64,000 nucleotides of DNA from IMG/VR virus record IMGVR_UViG_3300044701_003269, positions 110,187-174,186 of that record; one strand, 5' to 3'. The position numbers and the translations under genes are program-made. Position 1 is the stretch's first letter, and the number at the start of each line of letters is the position of its first letter. The notes beneath the pieces are model-generated. The model did no database searches. It saw only the letters and a program-made list of their open reading frames with translations, and was not told the origin of the DNA. Positions 49,301 to 57,254 of this stretch are shown piece by piece. The DNA is from a virus.

Positions 49301-49875
49301 TAGAGGAAATTGTAGATGTTGATTATGAAGGAGATTTTGGAATAGTTGTTGGAGTTTCAACAACATCAGTTGGAGTGGCATCTACAGCTGTAGTTTTTGA
49401 TTTGTTTATCCCAACAGAGTCTTATTTGAGAAATACTAATATCAATGTTGGAATTGCAACTACAGGGATTAGCGGGATAAAAACAGATTATTACTTTACA
49501 ATTTTCAATTCAAATATTGGTTTTGGTCTAACATCTTTAGATTCTACAAATAATATCGTTGGAGTTGGAACTTCATGCCTTGATAATGTTTATAAAGCCT
49601 CTAGTGTTTCTATAGCACAAACTAGCGTCCTTGGAATCGGAATAACAGATGTGACCCGAGTTGTTGTAAGTGTTTTAGATTATAATGGTTTGGTTGGTTA
49701 TGGATACAGCGGTTTTTATGGAGAATTCAGTTGGGGTAGATTAAGTAATTTCATTAGAAAAAATCCGTTAAACTTTAATTCTTACAATACCAACGGAATT
49801 TCGGGATTAAATACATCAACTCTAGTACAAAGATTAAATCCACTAAGTTATATTGGATACTCAACAACTTTATAA
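37366..49875 (+). CDS. 7: Giant gp7-like baseplate wedge / virion structural protein (4169 aa)
   Basis: The N-terminal 320 residues (PDFVREEYPLVSEFLKEYY, FYSSKGTEDSYQVIFKALFG, PRDYLFKPSDANYRITRDL) match the gp7 wedge-initiator type found after gp6. The rest is a modular beta-rich extension about four times T4 gp7. At least 14 GxGY/GxxY repeats occur from about residue 800 to 3955, e.g. NPGSGYTTSNPPQVLIE. A YHYH-like domain spans about 1310-1415 (GWAYDGNPIYGPYG, LDEHNGRFC, YAYF), and DEII-type modules lie near 140-190 and 3170-3240. Presumed host-contacting tail structure. The gp7 assignment rests on position and N-terminal pattern. Confidence 0.85.
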   Translation: MSNTRVKIASIVQSQLPDFVREEYPLVSEFLKEYYNSLEVSGGTLDVLQNIDRYVKIDELTKSLSGRIITVRIQDPQSFFTISGGFSVNELIVFKNGTRLLLNTDYFVFSSTELSLVEECINGDILEFYIQTPSTTFLKSEVGFTDDVINVESTYGFPESNGIIKIDSEIILYKSKTETSFVDCKRGFSGITSYRTENTTDQLTFSTSQVENHENNSSVENLSLLLLKEFLLKIKKQLTPGFENKTFVDGVNQSTFIKQVKDFYSSKGTEDSYQVIFKALFGENIEILRPRDYLFKPSDANYRITRDLVVESVSGDPMSLLNRTLYQDESGSEESQFFSKAYGTITRVEKIQRLNKNYYVLSLDADYSKDLTVDGTVYGNFKIHPSTKLTTNADLNSAVLTVDSTIGFPKTGELTYSVNGQEYINSYIIENITQFSLFGTTDVEIPKGTDIKINNFAYSEFGGNIVKVRITGVISDVSFDKNNYLMSKGETFKVNTLGYPAKGVLANNWIFNIANKFKVKQIIGPKSSNASLNLFSYEVITIDKNNFYIGDIVKLISSDGNINDYTIRGINNENSVSIEGPSIGNLNLKFLIERSIVKPKFTNFDYINQYSANVQNVYIPNSNENAGIFVASNSLPNYLNENIDIKNPDIVFSGTFGGEILDLSSGNPNNYHGLYTGDSVIYKDTNTSDLRNNLGILSKVYYVEKVDNTRIKLANSKLDLFKKRYVSIENNVSVTNNIFSKNKIKFSTFSSQNFIKNISKPVNGKKFETPVGPVGIFVNGVEAFSYKSEDKVYYGGIDKINVIDGGDDYDVINPPNIEILDENGSNATAYVQVTGELNSIDIIDPGFDYISDPIVTISGGNGSGAVAKVNLTSFRHKVSFNSIESSLFVNLSTNTIGFSTYHKFRDNEQVIYLPNGQTPVGGLTSKAQYYVNVQDSFNIRLHKTLNDSVSGINTINLTSYGVGVHEFEATSIKRKISSFSIIDRGSNYSNKKTSCFSSGVSTTSNIINIPEHGYKTGEILKYTSTSLPIGGLENGKSYYAIKVNDNQFRLSEVGIGSTSKDFYFRTNQTVNLTSIGSSEHIFNYEDIVVSVDGIVGVSTRTGQDFNAVIQPIFRGSISKVFVNNSGVGYGSSEIINYERQPNVVLGIGTGAQLSPIVNNGRITQVLVLNGGSNYNSPPDISIFGNSTTASLVPVISNGRIVDVKVQNSGVGFSTIGTSLEVFTPGNGFKYDCKIKSWTINKVEKNLNSNKILEDDGVLDRYQGTQKGLQYCHFYAPRKLRRSVFGTDFVNGKKVLIQDLNIVRNVEVRSKAHSPIIGWAYDGNPIYGPYGFSSPSGGVVREMKPGYIQKISEDRPDPISESAGRIYPPGFFVEDYQFNNSSDSDLDEHNGRFCITPEFPEGTYAYFATISDGSTETSGIFKNYKKPVFPYLVGNTFNSIPNTQNYQINFTSQQNSSIFSEFSLLRNTSPYNLSSENSQYDFVFNPLKIKEPLIKIESTLLSGIDDVEITSGGTGYKVGDKAIFDNTNTSGSDAYARVSFLEGKEVTSISCASTTYNDVEFYPINSGSFVAFSTIPHNFLNNDIVSIGGLSTSTQFLNAVLQIGVRSDTLTLSKNVDAPSATGIVTYFDVNGSLDFPKIRENDIYELDTEKIKILSVDKLSSRIKVLREFDSSVGTSHTISTVLFEKTRKFTFSIEKDPKINFNLNKEIYFNPKESVSLGTGSTLSFSNPGAGITIISTPAKTIYLPNHKLETGNELIYSTNGGSPIFVSDDNITSFQLLDNQIVYAAKVSEDLIGISTNLVGLGSTGSFVGIDSSITTSILFFTNVGSGDNHSFKTNYSNSLTGEVTKNVVTVSTAETHGLKVNDIVFFEALPGITTTVVVKYNDKNSRLLINPKSFTSSDVDITNNIIFIKNHGYSTGEKVVYTAESSPIGGVSNNEIYYIVRFSKDKIKLSSSYYNSIKNIPEVIDFTSASDGTLSLVNPRIFAVSNQFIKFDLSDESLSYSIESVPYPAFEFVLYKDSNFTEEFIKVEDSEISRLNVTKVGRIGVDENASVTLRTENLDFDLYYRLVPVDLENNSFLKKNIIVDDQNIIENNKILLGKSGYFGFHLLSSVQDSSFNFNIFSFPEIDSYSKFDGNFVYSTNSKNAVGGIKELEITSRGRYYDTSPGISSVFSENGKNAILDPISSSIGKITNFEIEDIGFNYPADQTLYPSAKLPQIIKVNPLSRFKNIGVSSVGIDYSISPDLIVIDSTTNNVVNDVELNYDVETNTVKIIRNTEGIFNSKPTILPVNNSNGVPIKEITFDEISKNVTIELDKSYSFGQVFPFNVGDKVLVENVNIDIDSGKGFNSKEYGYKLFTLTSVNPLFGGTGANIVYNLSQDLLDSEVPGSFDSNNSAGIVTPEKYFPIFDPVLEKFSFLRGEVAKTQSQRGIVLNWNKNVELLKLSTSDDFELNSIIVGESSNAKGIITRIDSNFDAVYNIESSAIVKKGWELETGFLNNQFQVIADNDYYQNFSYSIKSKVDYDTWNDSIGNLNHTSGFKKFGDLVVESIDSISSGISTDQNEGDFSGLVEFVREIDLNCVNDFDLVRERTLNINSQLFSKEFVFNSRSLQDEFISIGNRVLSIDDIGNRFSSEQSSQIFSIVDTFRLTDFRSKKYITYVKDKNSTELRESSLVTLIHDNNEVFLNEYSGLNTGTDLGSFEFSIFSVEGTLRYFPNNFTSDDYTINVISYGIKDDNTGIGSTSIGNLVDLRSSTTIIPSGTSSQTNIVGIGSTYSTSKVLVQFTSSDETYYQFEEITLLSDGNNVSILEYGQLSNATRVGYSTGGIGTYSAYISGSTINLDFTPNVSLATTYIVNTLRVSIASTNVGITTSSLEFNTCEISSNFVAISSSPSPTQIGISTFSTDYESSYYIVSVEDVTNGDYQASEILVINDGSNAYISEFGGIGTSSGLGTFGANYDVISGTTLNFTPIADASINVKIYRNALRVVDTGNDFTSLNLTNANIESDFSEFDGVSNSIRKSFDLLHRGVPIFQRSFQSSDPNIVNIENNRIKITNNFYVGGEELKYDFGQGDPVGIETTTIAGIGLTDKLPSTVYVIKLNDVSIRLASSPENSLKPVPEPLIINSVGVGIHTFTSTRQNARCLITIDNHIQSPIVSTAVTTTLASGSSSSEEQITISDITSIFSGDLLKINDEIIRVNSVGVGSTNSLLVDRGFVGTNAESHSIGSTVTKVLGNYNIVNNTINFADAPYGNTPTSDETNRPDQRDYIGITTRSTFGGRVFLRSGINTTSGVFVDTYSTNYVLDSLSDQFDGVTKEFVLKSSGQDVTGISTSNAIVLINNVFQEPKRTGSVSIVGNYEISENAGISTIEFIGGISSASYDINNSSIPRGGVIVSVASTTGFGYQPLISAGGTSIVSSAGTISNISVGYSGSGYRSLEKYEIITKTSSTISSGSTIIYIDNQNGIFEKLAYSSSNSIGIGSQNVPILGIGNSYVLIGSGSTISQSIESEKSVLVSLNSPYVGLVDVGVKTSSNGILNYEFIGFATVIPGTGNISSNINITNPGSGYTSANPPIVVFDGPNNYDNIPLIYSSGSSGLGTEATVNIIVGQNSSVIDFELENLGYGYNTSQILTVPTGGLTGIPTDASKPFINFELTIDEIFSDIFYGWSIGDLQVIDKIENLFDGVRRNFPIKINGIQSSIRSRTGSNVEIQYTLLIFLNDILQVPDVSYTFNGGSTFTFLDAPNVGDTCKILFYKGTGNVDVLSEDVLQTIKIGDLVRVTSDIAEQNQNNRLITDIISSDLLITNPYTGAGLFEDETILRPLLWCRQTEDLIISGQEIGKDREIYEPLIQPATNIIQNVGSASTEIFVQSVKIFFDDFRENTSQTLKSEIILISQDPQEGSYATANVSTSGTISSLNLVEGGIGFTTDPVVKISNPVGFGSTSTAIASISSGIVTSLTIINPGSGYTTSNPPQVLIEYPKVIVEEIVDVDYEGDFGIVVGVSTTSVGVASTAVVFDLFIPTESYLRNTNINVGIATTGISGIKTDYYFTIFNSNIGFGLTSLDSTNNIVGVGTSCLDNVYKASSVSIAQTSVLGIGITDVTRVVVSVLDYNGLVGYGYSGFYGEFSWGRLSNFIRKNPLNFNSYNTNGISGLNTSTLVQRLNPLSYIGYSTTL

Positions 49876-49882
49876 AAACAAC

Positions 49883-49890
49883 TATAAATA
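49883..49890 (+). promoter_or_regulatory. Late promoter box
   Basis: TATAAATA, exact T4-type late consensus, 20 bases before the gp8-like gene. Confidence 0.8.
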
Positions 49891-49910
49891 GATAAAAAAA
49901 TGACAAAAAA

Positions 49911-51467
49911 ATGTCTGCGATTATAACTGATCAACTTAGAATATTAAATGCCAAAAACTTTGTTTCGGCAGCAACGTCAACTACAAATAATTATTATACT
50001 TTTGTTGGATTAACAAATGCAACAGATTATGATTCCAATTGGGACTCATTACCTCCTGCGCCAAAAGATAATTTTGACCAGGAAAATGAATATTGGGATA
50101 CAATGATTGCATTGAAAAAAATTACAAGTGGGGACGTTAGGCAGGTAGTTAGAAAGAATATTTGGAAGACTGGAACTACTTATGATATGTATAGCAATGA
50201 TATTAGCAGAACTAATTTAGCTATCCCATCAAACTCCACAAGTTTATATTCTTCTAACTTTTACGTTGTAAATAGTGATTTTAGAGTTTATATTTGCTTG
50301 TATAATGGTATTGATCCGGAAAATCCATCGGGTAGACCTTCTTTAGATGAACCAAGATTCACAGATTTGGAACCTAGGCCTGCAGGAGATAGTGAAGACG
50401 GTTATATTTGGAAATACTTATATACTATTAAACCAAGTGAATTGATAAAATTTGATTCTACTAATTTTATTCCTGTTCCTATAGATTGGGAAACAAACTC
50501 AGACTATGCTCCAATAAGGGATAATGCAATAAATGGTGGGCAGATTAAAATCATAAGAGTTTTGGATAGAGGTATTGGTATTGGAACTGCAAATAGGACA
50601 TACACAAATGTTCCAATATATGGGGATGGTTCTGGTGCAGAGTGTACTATAGTTGTTAACAGCGATTCTGTAGTAGAATCTGCAATTGTAACTAGTGGTG
50701 GGTCAGGATATACATATGGAACTGTTGATTTAGTTTCTGGTGGAGTTCCTTCTGGTTCATCTTCTCCATCTTTTAAAGTTATTATACCACCGCAGAGAGG
50801 TCACGGATATGACATTTATAGAGAATTGGGAGCGTATAGAGTACTGATCTATTCAAGATTAGAAAATGATGTAGAAAATCCAGACTTTATCATTGGAAAT
50901 AAAGTAGCAAGAGTTGGAATTGTAGAAAATCCCCTATCGTTTAATTCTGATGATGCTTTAGCACTAAGCAAAGCAAGTGCCTTATCAGCTCTTAAATTGG
51001 TTGGAGTTGGATATAGTTCTGCAAATTTTCCAGAAAATTCTTACTTCACTCAGACAGTTGGATTAGGTTCAACTGCATTTGGGAGAGTAGTATCTTATGA
51101 TAAAAACACAGGTGTTTTAAAATATTGGCAGGATAGAACACTAGTTGGTTTTAATAGTAATGGTACATCGAATGCAAATCCACTTTATGGTTTTAATCGT
51201 AACTTATTTACCGCAAATCCGGGTGATGGTGGTTCAATAATTATTGAATCTCCTAATGTAAGTGGACTCGGAATAGATACATCTTTTACTGGTGTAACTA
51301 CTACAATAAATAATAGAAAATATTTTCTTGGCCAAAATTTTGTTGATGGTGTTGCTAATCCCGAAGTGGAAAAGCACTCAGGAAATATAATTTATGTTGA
51401 TAATAGACCTTCAATAACAAGGTCATCAAATCAAAAAGAAGATATCAAAGTCATCTTGCAGTTTTAG
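49911..51467 (+). CDS. 8: Baseplate wedge subunit gp8-like
   Basis: 518 residues (T4 gp8 is 334). The opening MSAIITDQLRILNAKNFVSA, then WDTMIALKKITSGDVRQVVR and YDMYSNDISRTNL, then YVCLYNG-type ...RVYICLYNG, are the conserved gp8 core in T4-like cyanophages. The extra length is in the middle and contains the GxGYT module (SGGSGYTYGTVDLVSGG). gp8 links gp7 and gp10 in the wedge. Confidence 0.85.
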   Translation: MSAIITDQLRILNAKNFVSAATSTTNNYYTFVGLTNATDYDSNWDSLPPAPKDNFDQENEYWDTMIALKKITSGDVRQVVRKNIWKTGTTYDMYSNDISRTNLAIPSNSTSLYSSNFYVVNSDFRVYICLYNGIDPENPSGRPSLDEPRFTDLEPRPAGDSEDGYIWKYLYTIKPSELIKFDSTNFIPVPIDWETNSDYAPIRDNAINGGQIKIIRVLDRGIGIGTANRTYTNVPIYGDGSGAECTIVVNSDSVVESAIVTSGGSGYTYGTVDLVSGGVPSGSSSPSFKVIIPPQRGHGYDIYRELGAYRVLIYSRLENDVENPDFIIGNKVARVGIVENPLSFNSDDALALSKASALSALKLVGVGYSSANFPENSYFTQTVGLGSTAFGRVVSYDKNTGVLKYWQDRTLVGFNSNGTSNANPLYGFNRNLFTANPGDGGSIIIESPNVSGLGIDTSFTGVTTTINNRKYFLGQNFVDGVANPEVEKHSGNIIYVDNRPSITRSSNQKEDIKVILQF

Positions 51468-51472
51468 AAATT

Positions 51473-54400
51473 ATGCCACAGCAAACTAATCTAGACGTAT
51501 CGCCATATTTTGACGACTTTGATAAGGAAAATCAATACTACAGGGTTCTTTTTAAACCTGGACAACCCGTTCAAGCAAGAGAGCTAACAACCCTACAGTC
51601 AATTCTCCAAAACCAAATTGAACAATTTGGAGATCACTTCTTTAAAGAAGGTTCTATTATAATTCCAGGAAATATAAATTATATCGATAATTATTATGCA
51701 GTAGAGATTCAAGAAAGTTATCTTGGGTCTCTGGTACTATCTTATCTTCCATATTTAATCGGAAAGACTATTAGAGGATCGAATAGTGGAGTAAGAGCTA
51801 TTGTAGTTGGAGTTATTACTGCAGATAATTCAGTAAGAGGAACTGATACTTTATATGTCAATTTTTTAAATTCAGATACTTCTACTAATAGTTTTCAGGG
51901 ATTTTCTTCAGCAGAAACTTTGATTTTAGAGCAATCATTAATTGAAAATAGTACAATTGAAGATGATTTGGAAATTATTATTCCAGCAAATCAAGGTTTT
52001 GCTTTAACTATTGAAGGCAATCCAAACTCAATTGGTTCTGCTGTTAGTTTATCGGAGGGTGTCTATTACTTAAGGGGGCATTTTGTCACTGTTGAAGATC
52101 AAGTAATTATACTTGATCAGTATTCAAACACTCCAAGTTATAGAATAGGATTTGAAATTTTTGAAACTATAGAATCTTCATCTGATAATTTTGATCTTAA
52201 TGATAATGCTAGTGGATTTACTAATTTTTCTGCACCCGGTGCTGATCGTTTAGTAATAGATGCAGTATTAACAAAAATTCCATTAAATGAACCTATAAAG
52301 ACTTCATCTGTAAATTTTGTACAGATTTTGGAAGTTAGAAATGGAGTTTTACAAAGACAAATTAATAATCCAGATTATAATGAAATAGAAAAGGAATTTG
52401 CAAGAAGAACATTTGATGAATCCGGAAATTATTATGTAAAATCTCCTTCAGTTTTTGTAAAAGAGACTTTAGACAATCTAAAAGGAAACAATGGAGTATT
52501 TAAAGAAAATCAATTAACTTACAATAGCAATGCAGCATCGGAAGATTTGGGAACATATGTTATTTCCCCACTTAAAGCATTTGTTAGTGGTTTTGAAATT
52601 GATGTTTTGGGGACTACATATCTTGACTTTGAAAAACCAAGACAAACAAAACTTTTGCAGGGTCAGAGTTTAAATTATGTGACTGGCCCAACATATACTC
52701 TCAATAGAGTTCACGGGTCTCCTTCATTGGGAATTTCTACCTCATATTCTTTGAGTCTAAGAAATTCTAGAGTTGGGACAAGTTCTATAAATGCCGCAGG
52801 AAAAGAAATTGGACTTGCTAGAGTTTATGATTTCGCACTAGAATCTGGTTCATATAATACTTCAGTACCAGATGCAAATGAATGGGATATTTCTTTATAT
52901 GATATTCAAACTTATACTGAAATTTCACTCAATGAACCAATAACACTAACTGCACCGACATATATTAAAGGAAAATCTAGTGGAGCTGTAGGATTTTTAA
53001 GATTTAATGCATCCAATTCGGGTATTATTACTGCATATAATACAAAGGGTACTTTTGTTGTTGGTGAAAGATTTATATTTGATGGAATAGAAAACAGTAG
53101 AGTTTCTACGGCAATAACTGCATATTCAACAAATGACGTAAAATCTCTTTATGGAATTGTTGGTGGAGCATCAACATTTACTGCAGATGTTAAGCAATCT
53201 ACTTTAAGAAATGTTGGCCCTGTAGAAATTACTGCAGGTGCAGGTGGAATAAGTACAGTAACTTCATCAGATTTTATTTTCACTGGAATTGCAACCTCCG
53301 GAAATACTGTCGCATTTTCAAATCCGGGACTATCTGTTGTTTCTTTTGCAAAAATTGAAACAGTATCTGATAGCGAACTAACAATTTCTGGAATAGCAAC
53401 TGTATCTGGCGTATGTGATGGTGGTTTGCCTACCACAGATATTACACCAAGTGATTTTAGAATCCTATTTTCCAATTTTCAATCTTCATCTGATAATACA
53501 TTATATACAACTCTACCTAGTAGAAATATTGCATCGGTAGATCTAACAAGTTCTACATTAACTATAAGAAAGCAATATGATGTTACTATTAGTAGTAATG
53601 CAACCAATACAATTATTGCAGAATCAGATGAGACATTTTTACCATATGATGAAGAAAGATATGTTTTAATTTCAACTGACGGAACTACTGAAAGACTAAG
53701 TTCAGATAAACTTATATTCTCCAGTGGTGGGAGAGAATTGACAGTATTTGGACTAGAAACTTCTTCTGGAACAGGTAAATTAATTGCCACACTAAGAAAG
53801 ACTGATATTGACTCTAAAGTCAAAAACAAAAACAGAGTTCAATCTATCATTGTTGACAAATCTAAGTATGGTTATTCTGGAACTGGTTCAACCACAAACA
53901 ATGACGGATTAGTCTTTGGTACATATCCATATGGTACTAGAGTTCAGGACGAGGAAATTTGTTTATTGCAACCAGATGTAACATTCGTTTATGGAATTTA
54001 TGAGTCAAATGATACTTCGGATCCAGAACTTCCAAATCTAATATTAACATCTATAAATGGTCCAACAGCAAAAACCGATGATTTATTAATTGGTGAAGAG
54101 TTTGTTGGTTCTTTTAGTGGTGCAGTTGGAGTATATGCAGAAAGATTAAATTCTTTGAAAATTTCATATGTATCCAGAAATTCCAATACATTTAGAATAA
54201 ATGAACCTATAACATTTAAAGAGTCTGGTATAACAGCCACAATTACTGGTATTGATGCTGGAGATAACAATATTATTTCAAATTATACCTTTGATAACGG
54301 ACAGAGAGAAACAATTTATGATTATTCTAGGATAATCAGAAAATCAACTTCAAAAGAACCAACTAGAAAAATAAAAGTCGTATTTGAATCTGCTAGTTTT

Positions 54401-57199
54401 TCTTCATCAGATACAGGAGATCTAACTACAGCAAGTTCATACAATCAATTTGATTATTGCGATATTTCTGCGGTTAATGGAATAAGAAATACTGATATAA
54501 TTGATATTAGACCAAGGGTTTCTAACTTTACAGTTACAGACTCTTCACTATCTCCTTTCGAATTTAGTGCAAGAAACTTCACAAGCAGTGGTTCTTCTTC
54601 AAGCATTTTAGCATCAGATGAGTCTATTCTTCTAGACTATTCATATTACTTACCAAGGGTTGATAAAATTTATCTAACAAAAGATGGAGTTTTCCAATTA
54701 AATAAAGGAGAACCTGCGGATAATCCGCAACCACCTGCAGATATTGATGACGCTTTAAATATAGCAACTATCACATTACCAGCTTATCTTTGCAATGTTA
54801 GTGAGGCAACTTTGAATCTTGCCGAACATAAAAGATATAGAATGAAAGATATTAAAGTTCTTGAGGATAGGATTAAAAATCTAGAGTACTATACTTCTTT
54901 ATCATTACTAGAATCTGATACTTCAAATCTCTTTATCAGAGATACGAATGGACTGAATAGGTTTAAGTCTGGATTTTTTGTAGATGATTTTTCTACCACT
55001 TCTTCTCAGAAAAAAGTAACTATAGTAAAAAATAGTATTGATGTAGTTAATTCAGAATTAAGACCAGCTCCATATACGACGCAAGTTGATTTAATTTTGG
55101 GGTCAAATTCTCTCATCAGATTGGGAAATAACTTAGATGCAAATCCCGATGCAAATTTTGTAAATGATTTAATTGGTACAAATGTTTCAAAAACTGGAAG
55201 TTTAATAACATTAGATTATTTTGAAGTTGAGGAAATAAATCAACCTTTTGCAACAAGAACAGAATCTGTATCTCCATTTAGAGTTGGATTCTATGGCGGA
55301 ACAATTAAACTTACACCTTCATCAGATATTTGGGTGGACGTTATTAGATTAGAAGCCAATAGTACTGAAGTTGCTACTAATTACATTCAATCAGAATCTC
55401 AAATTTTAGCTTCCGAATTAGATAACCAAAGTGGATTTGGGCCCGTAACTTGGGGTTCTTGGGAAACTGTTTGGACTGGTTCTTCTACAGTAAAAGACTC
55501 CAGAACAGTTAATGTTGGATATTATATTATTAAAGAAGATTTAGAAACAGTAACTAGAACTGGTACTTCTACAAGAAATGGAATTCGAAAAATAACCAAA
55601 GATGAATTTAAAAATGTTTCTCTTGGTGATACTGTATTAAGCACCGAAATAAGTGCTTTTATGAGATCTAGAAATGTCGAATTTGTCGCTCAGAGACTAA
55701 AACCATTTACCAGAGTTTATTCATTCTTTAATGGCATAGACGTAAATAATTTTATTGTACCCAAACTTCTTGAAATTCAAATGTCAACAGGGGTATTTGA
55801 AGTTGGAGAGACCGTAGAGGGTATTGTTGATATACCTGCTAACTTCTCTTCCTTAACTATATCTCCAGTTAGACCATATCCAAAAATAACTTTTAGAGTC
55901 GCTAATTCGAATCATAAGTATGGTCCATTTAATGCACCAACTCAAGTGTTTAGTGCAAATCCATATGAGGTAGGTCAACCAATTCCGGAAGCGTATTCTT
56001 CAACATCAACTATTCTGAATGTAGATACATTTAGTCTCTCACTCCAAGCACAGGGAGATTATTTTGGATATGTTGATGTGGGAATGAAATTGAGAGGATT
56101 GACTAGTGGATCTGAAGCTGTAGTAACAAATCTAAGATTAATCACTGATAAGATTGGTGTTGTAATAGGATCTTTCTATATTCCAAATCCAAATATATTT
56201 GGCAACCCAAGATTTGAAACTGGTCCAAAATTATTCCGAATTACAAATAGTTCCACAAATTCTACTATTGAACCTGCGTTAACCAGTGCCGAAGAAAGGT
56301 ATTTCTCTGAAGGAAAGGTTAATAAGGTTCAGGAAAATATTCTCTCAGTAAGAACTGTGAGAACAGAAACACAAACTGTAATAGAAAGTAGACCAGAAAG
56401 CATAACCGGACCAACAGCAGTTGTGGCAACTACAATTGTTGGAAATACTTTACCGCCAATTGTTCCATTAAGCCCACCACCTCCTGTTGTTCCTGAAGAT
56501 CCACAAGAAGAAATAGACTTCGAACAAGAAATTCCAGAACCTACATTCCCAGAACCAATTGAGACTCCATCCTTTGACTTCCCATCACCAGAACCATTTA
56601 TTCCTGATTTTGGTGGTGGTGACGATTTCCCAATATCTCCACTACCTGAACCTGAACCTGAACCTGATCCTGAACCTATAGGAGAAGATAATGACACGCA
56701 GAGAATTGATGAACCAAGGGGAGGCCGAAAAAATAAGCCTAAAAATACTGGTAAGAGATTTATCAATATTGTAGGTCTTGATGGTAAACCTGGAAATTCT
56801 AAAGGTCCTGCGAAAACCTTTAGGCGGTCAGTTGCAGTTAACACAGTTAATGGTAAGACTTACCTTGAGACTAAATCCAAAGTTGGAGCCAAAAAAGCTA
56901 ACAAGATATTTAAAAATGCAGAGGTTAAAGTAACAAAATCTGATAGGGGAAGGAATGTACCAATAGGACGCGGATTTTCAGTTATTGCGAGTACAACCAA
57001 GGCGCCGAAATTTAATTTACCTAATGTAGGTGTACAATCTCAAAGAAAACTTGCCGTACAACAAGTAAGGGATAAACTTCTAACACCAAGACAGGTGGGA
57101 GGAGTAGGCAACTTGATAACAAATAATAGGCGAACACCAACCCAACCTCAAGCAAATAGAGGTCAAAGTAATAATACTAGGAATAGGAATAGGAGATAA
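51473..57199 (+). CDS. DUF4815-type baseplate/tail structural protein (1908 aa)
   Basis: The N-terminus (SPYFDDFDKENQYYRVLFKP, GQPVQARELTTLQSILQNQI, FGDHFFKEGS) is DUF4815, a domain of large tail proteins in T4-like cyanophages. Residues about 1660-1745 are Pro/Glu-rich (PLSPPPPVVPEDPQEE, PEPEPEPDPEPI). The last 160 are basic (RRGGRKNKPKN-like, QANRGQSNNTRNRNRR). Likely a gp9/gp10-region baseplate component. The gene ends 55 bases before a protein that looks like its usual C-terminal half. Confidence 0.8.
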   Translation: MPQQTNLDVSPYFDDFDKENQYYRVLFKPGQPVQARELTTLQSILQNQIEQFGDHFFKEGSIIIPGNINYIDNYYAVEIQESYLGSLVLSYLPYLIGKTIRGSNSGVRAIVVGVITADNSVRGTDTLYVNFLNSDTSTNSFQGFSSAETLILEQSLIENSTIEDDLEIIIPANQGFALTIEGNPNSIGSAVSLSEGVYYLRGHFVTVEDQVIILDQYSNTPSYRIGFEIFETIESSSDNFDLNDNASGFTNFSAPGADRLVIDAVLTKIPLNEPIKTSSVNFVQILEVRNGVLQRQINNPDYNEIEKEFARRTFDESGNYYVKSPSVFVKETLDNLKGNNGVFKENQLTYNSNAASEDLGTYVISPLKAFVSGFEIDVLGTTYLDFEKPRQTKLLQGQSLNYVTGPTYTLNRVHGSPSLGISTSYSLSLRNSRVGTSSINAAGKEIGLARVYDFALESGSYNTSVPDANEWDISLYDIQTYTEISLNEPITLTAPTYIKGKSSGAVGFLRFNASNSGIITAYNTKGTFVVGERFIFDGIENSRVSTAITAYSTNDVKSLYGIVGGASTFTADVKQSTLRNVGPVEITAGAGGISTVTSSDFIFTGIATSGNTVAFSNPGLSVVSFAKIETVSDSELTISGIATVSGVCDGGLPTTDITPSDFRILFSNFQSSSDNTLYTTLPSRNIASVDLTSSTLTIRKQYDVTISSNATNTIIAESDETFLPYDEERYVLISTDGTTERLSSDKLIFSSGGRELTVFGLETSSGTGKLIATLRKTDIDSKVKNKNRVQSIIVDKSKYGYSGTGSTTNNDGLVFGTYPYGTRVQDEEICLLQPDVTFVYGIYESNDTSDPELPNLILTSINGPTAKTDDLLIGEEFVGSFSGAVGVYAERLNSLKISYVSRNSNTFRINEPITFKESGITATITGIDAGDNNIISNYTFDNGQRETIYDYSRIIRKSTSKEPTRKIKVVFESASFSSSDTGDLTTASSYNQFDYCDISAVNGIRNTDIIDIRPRVSNFTVTDSSLSPFEFSARNFTSSGSSSSILASDESILLDYSYYLPRVDKIYLTKDGVFQLNKGEPADNPQPPADIDDALNIATITLPAYLCNVSEATLNLAEHKRYRMKDIKVLEDRIKNLEYYTSLSLLESDTSNLFIRDTNGLNRFKSGFFVDDFSTTSSQKKVTIVKNSIDVVNSELRPAPYTTQVDLILGSNSLIRLGNNLDANPDANFVNDLIGTNVSKTGSLITLDYFEVEEINQPFATRTESVSPFRVGFYGGTIKLTPSSDIWVDVIRLEANSTEVATNYIQSESQILASELDNQSGFGPVTWGSWETVWTGSSTVKDSRTVNVGYYIIKEDLETVTRTGTSTRNGIRKITKDEFKNVSLGDTVLSTEISAFMRSRNVEFVAQRLKPFTRVYSFFNGIDVNNFIVPKLLEIQMSTGVFEVGETVEGIVDIPANFSSLTISPVRPYPKITFRVANSNHKYGPFNAPTQVFSANPYEVGQPIPEAYSSTSTILNVDTFSLSLQAQGDYFGYVDVGMKLRGLTSGSEAVVTNLRLITDKIGVVIGSFYIPNPNIFGNPRFETGPKLFRITNSSTNSTIEPALTSAEERYFSEGKVNKVQENILSVRTVRTETQTVIESRPESITGPTAVVATTIVGNTLPPIVPLSPPPPVVPEDPQEEIDFEQEIPEPTFPEPIETPSFDFPSPEPFIPDFGGGDDFPISPLPEPEPEPDPEPIGEDNDTQRIDEPRGGRKNKPKNTGKRFINIVGLDGKPGNSKGPAKTFRRSVAVNTVNGKTYLETKSKVGAKKANKIFKNAEVKVTKSDRGRNVPIGRGFSVIASTTKAPKFNLPNVGVQSQRKLAVQQVRDKLLTPRQVGGVGNLITNNRRTPTQPQANRGQSNNTRNRNRR

Positions 57200-57207
57200 A
57201 AGTGTAC

Positions 57208-57215
57208 TATAAATA
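57208..57215 (+). promoter_or_regulatory. Late promoter box
   Basis: TATAAATA 40 bases before the next gene, within the short gap that separates the two tail-protein genes. A second TATAAAT-like run follows at once. Confidence 0.75.
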
Positions 57216-57254
57216 TAATATAAATGGGTCAGAAAAATAGGATAAAGAAATAAA

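Noticed and set aside
53149-54270. Series of minus-strand frames of 90-116 codons
   Set aside because: Antisense shadows of the tail protein, without starts or promoters.
56329-56844. 171-codon minus-strand frame rich in Gly/Ser
   Set aside because: It is the complement of the Pro/Glu-repeat linker; low complexity explains the lack of stops.
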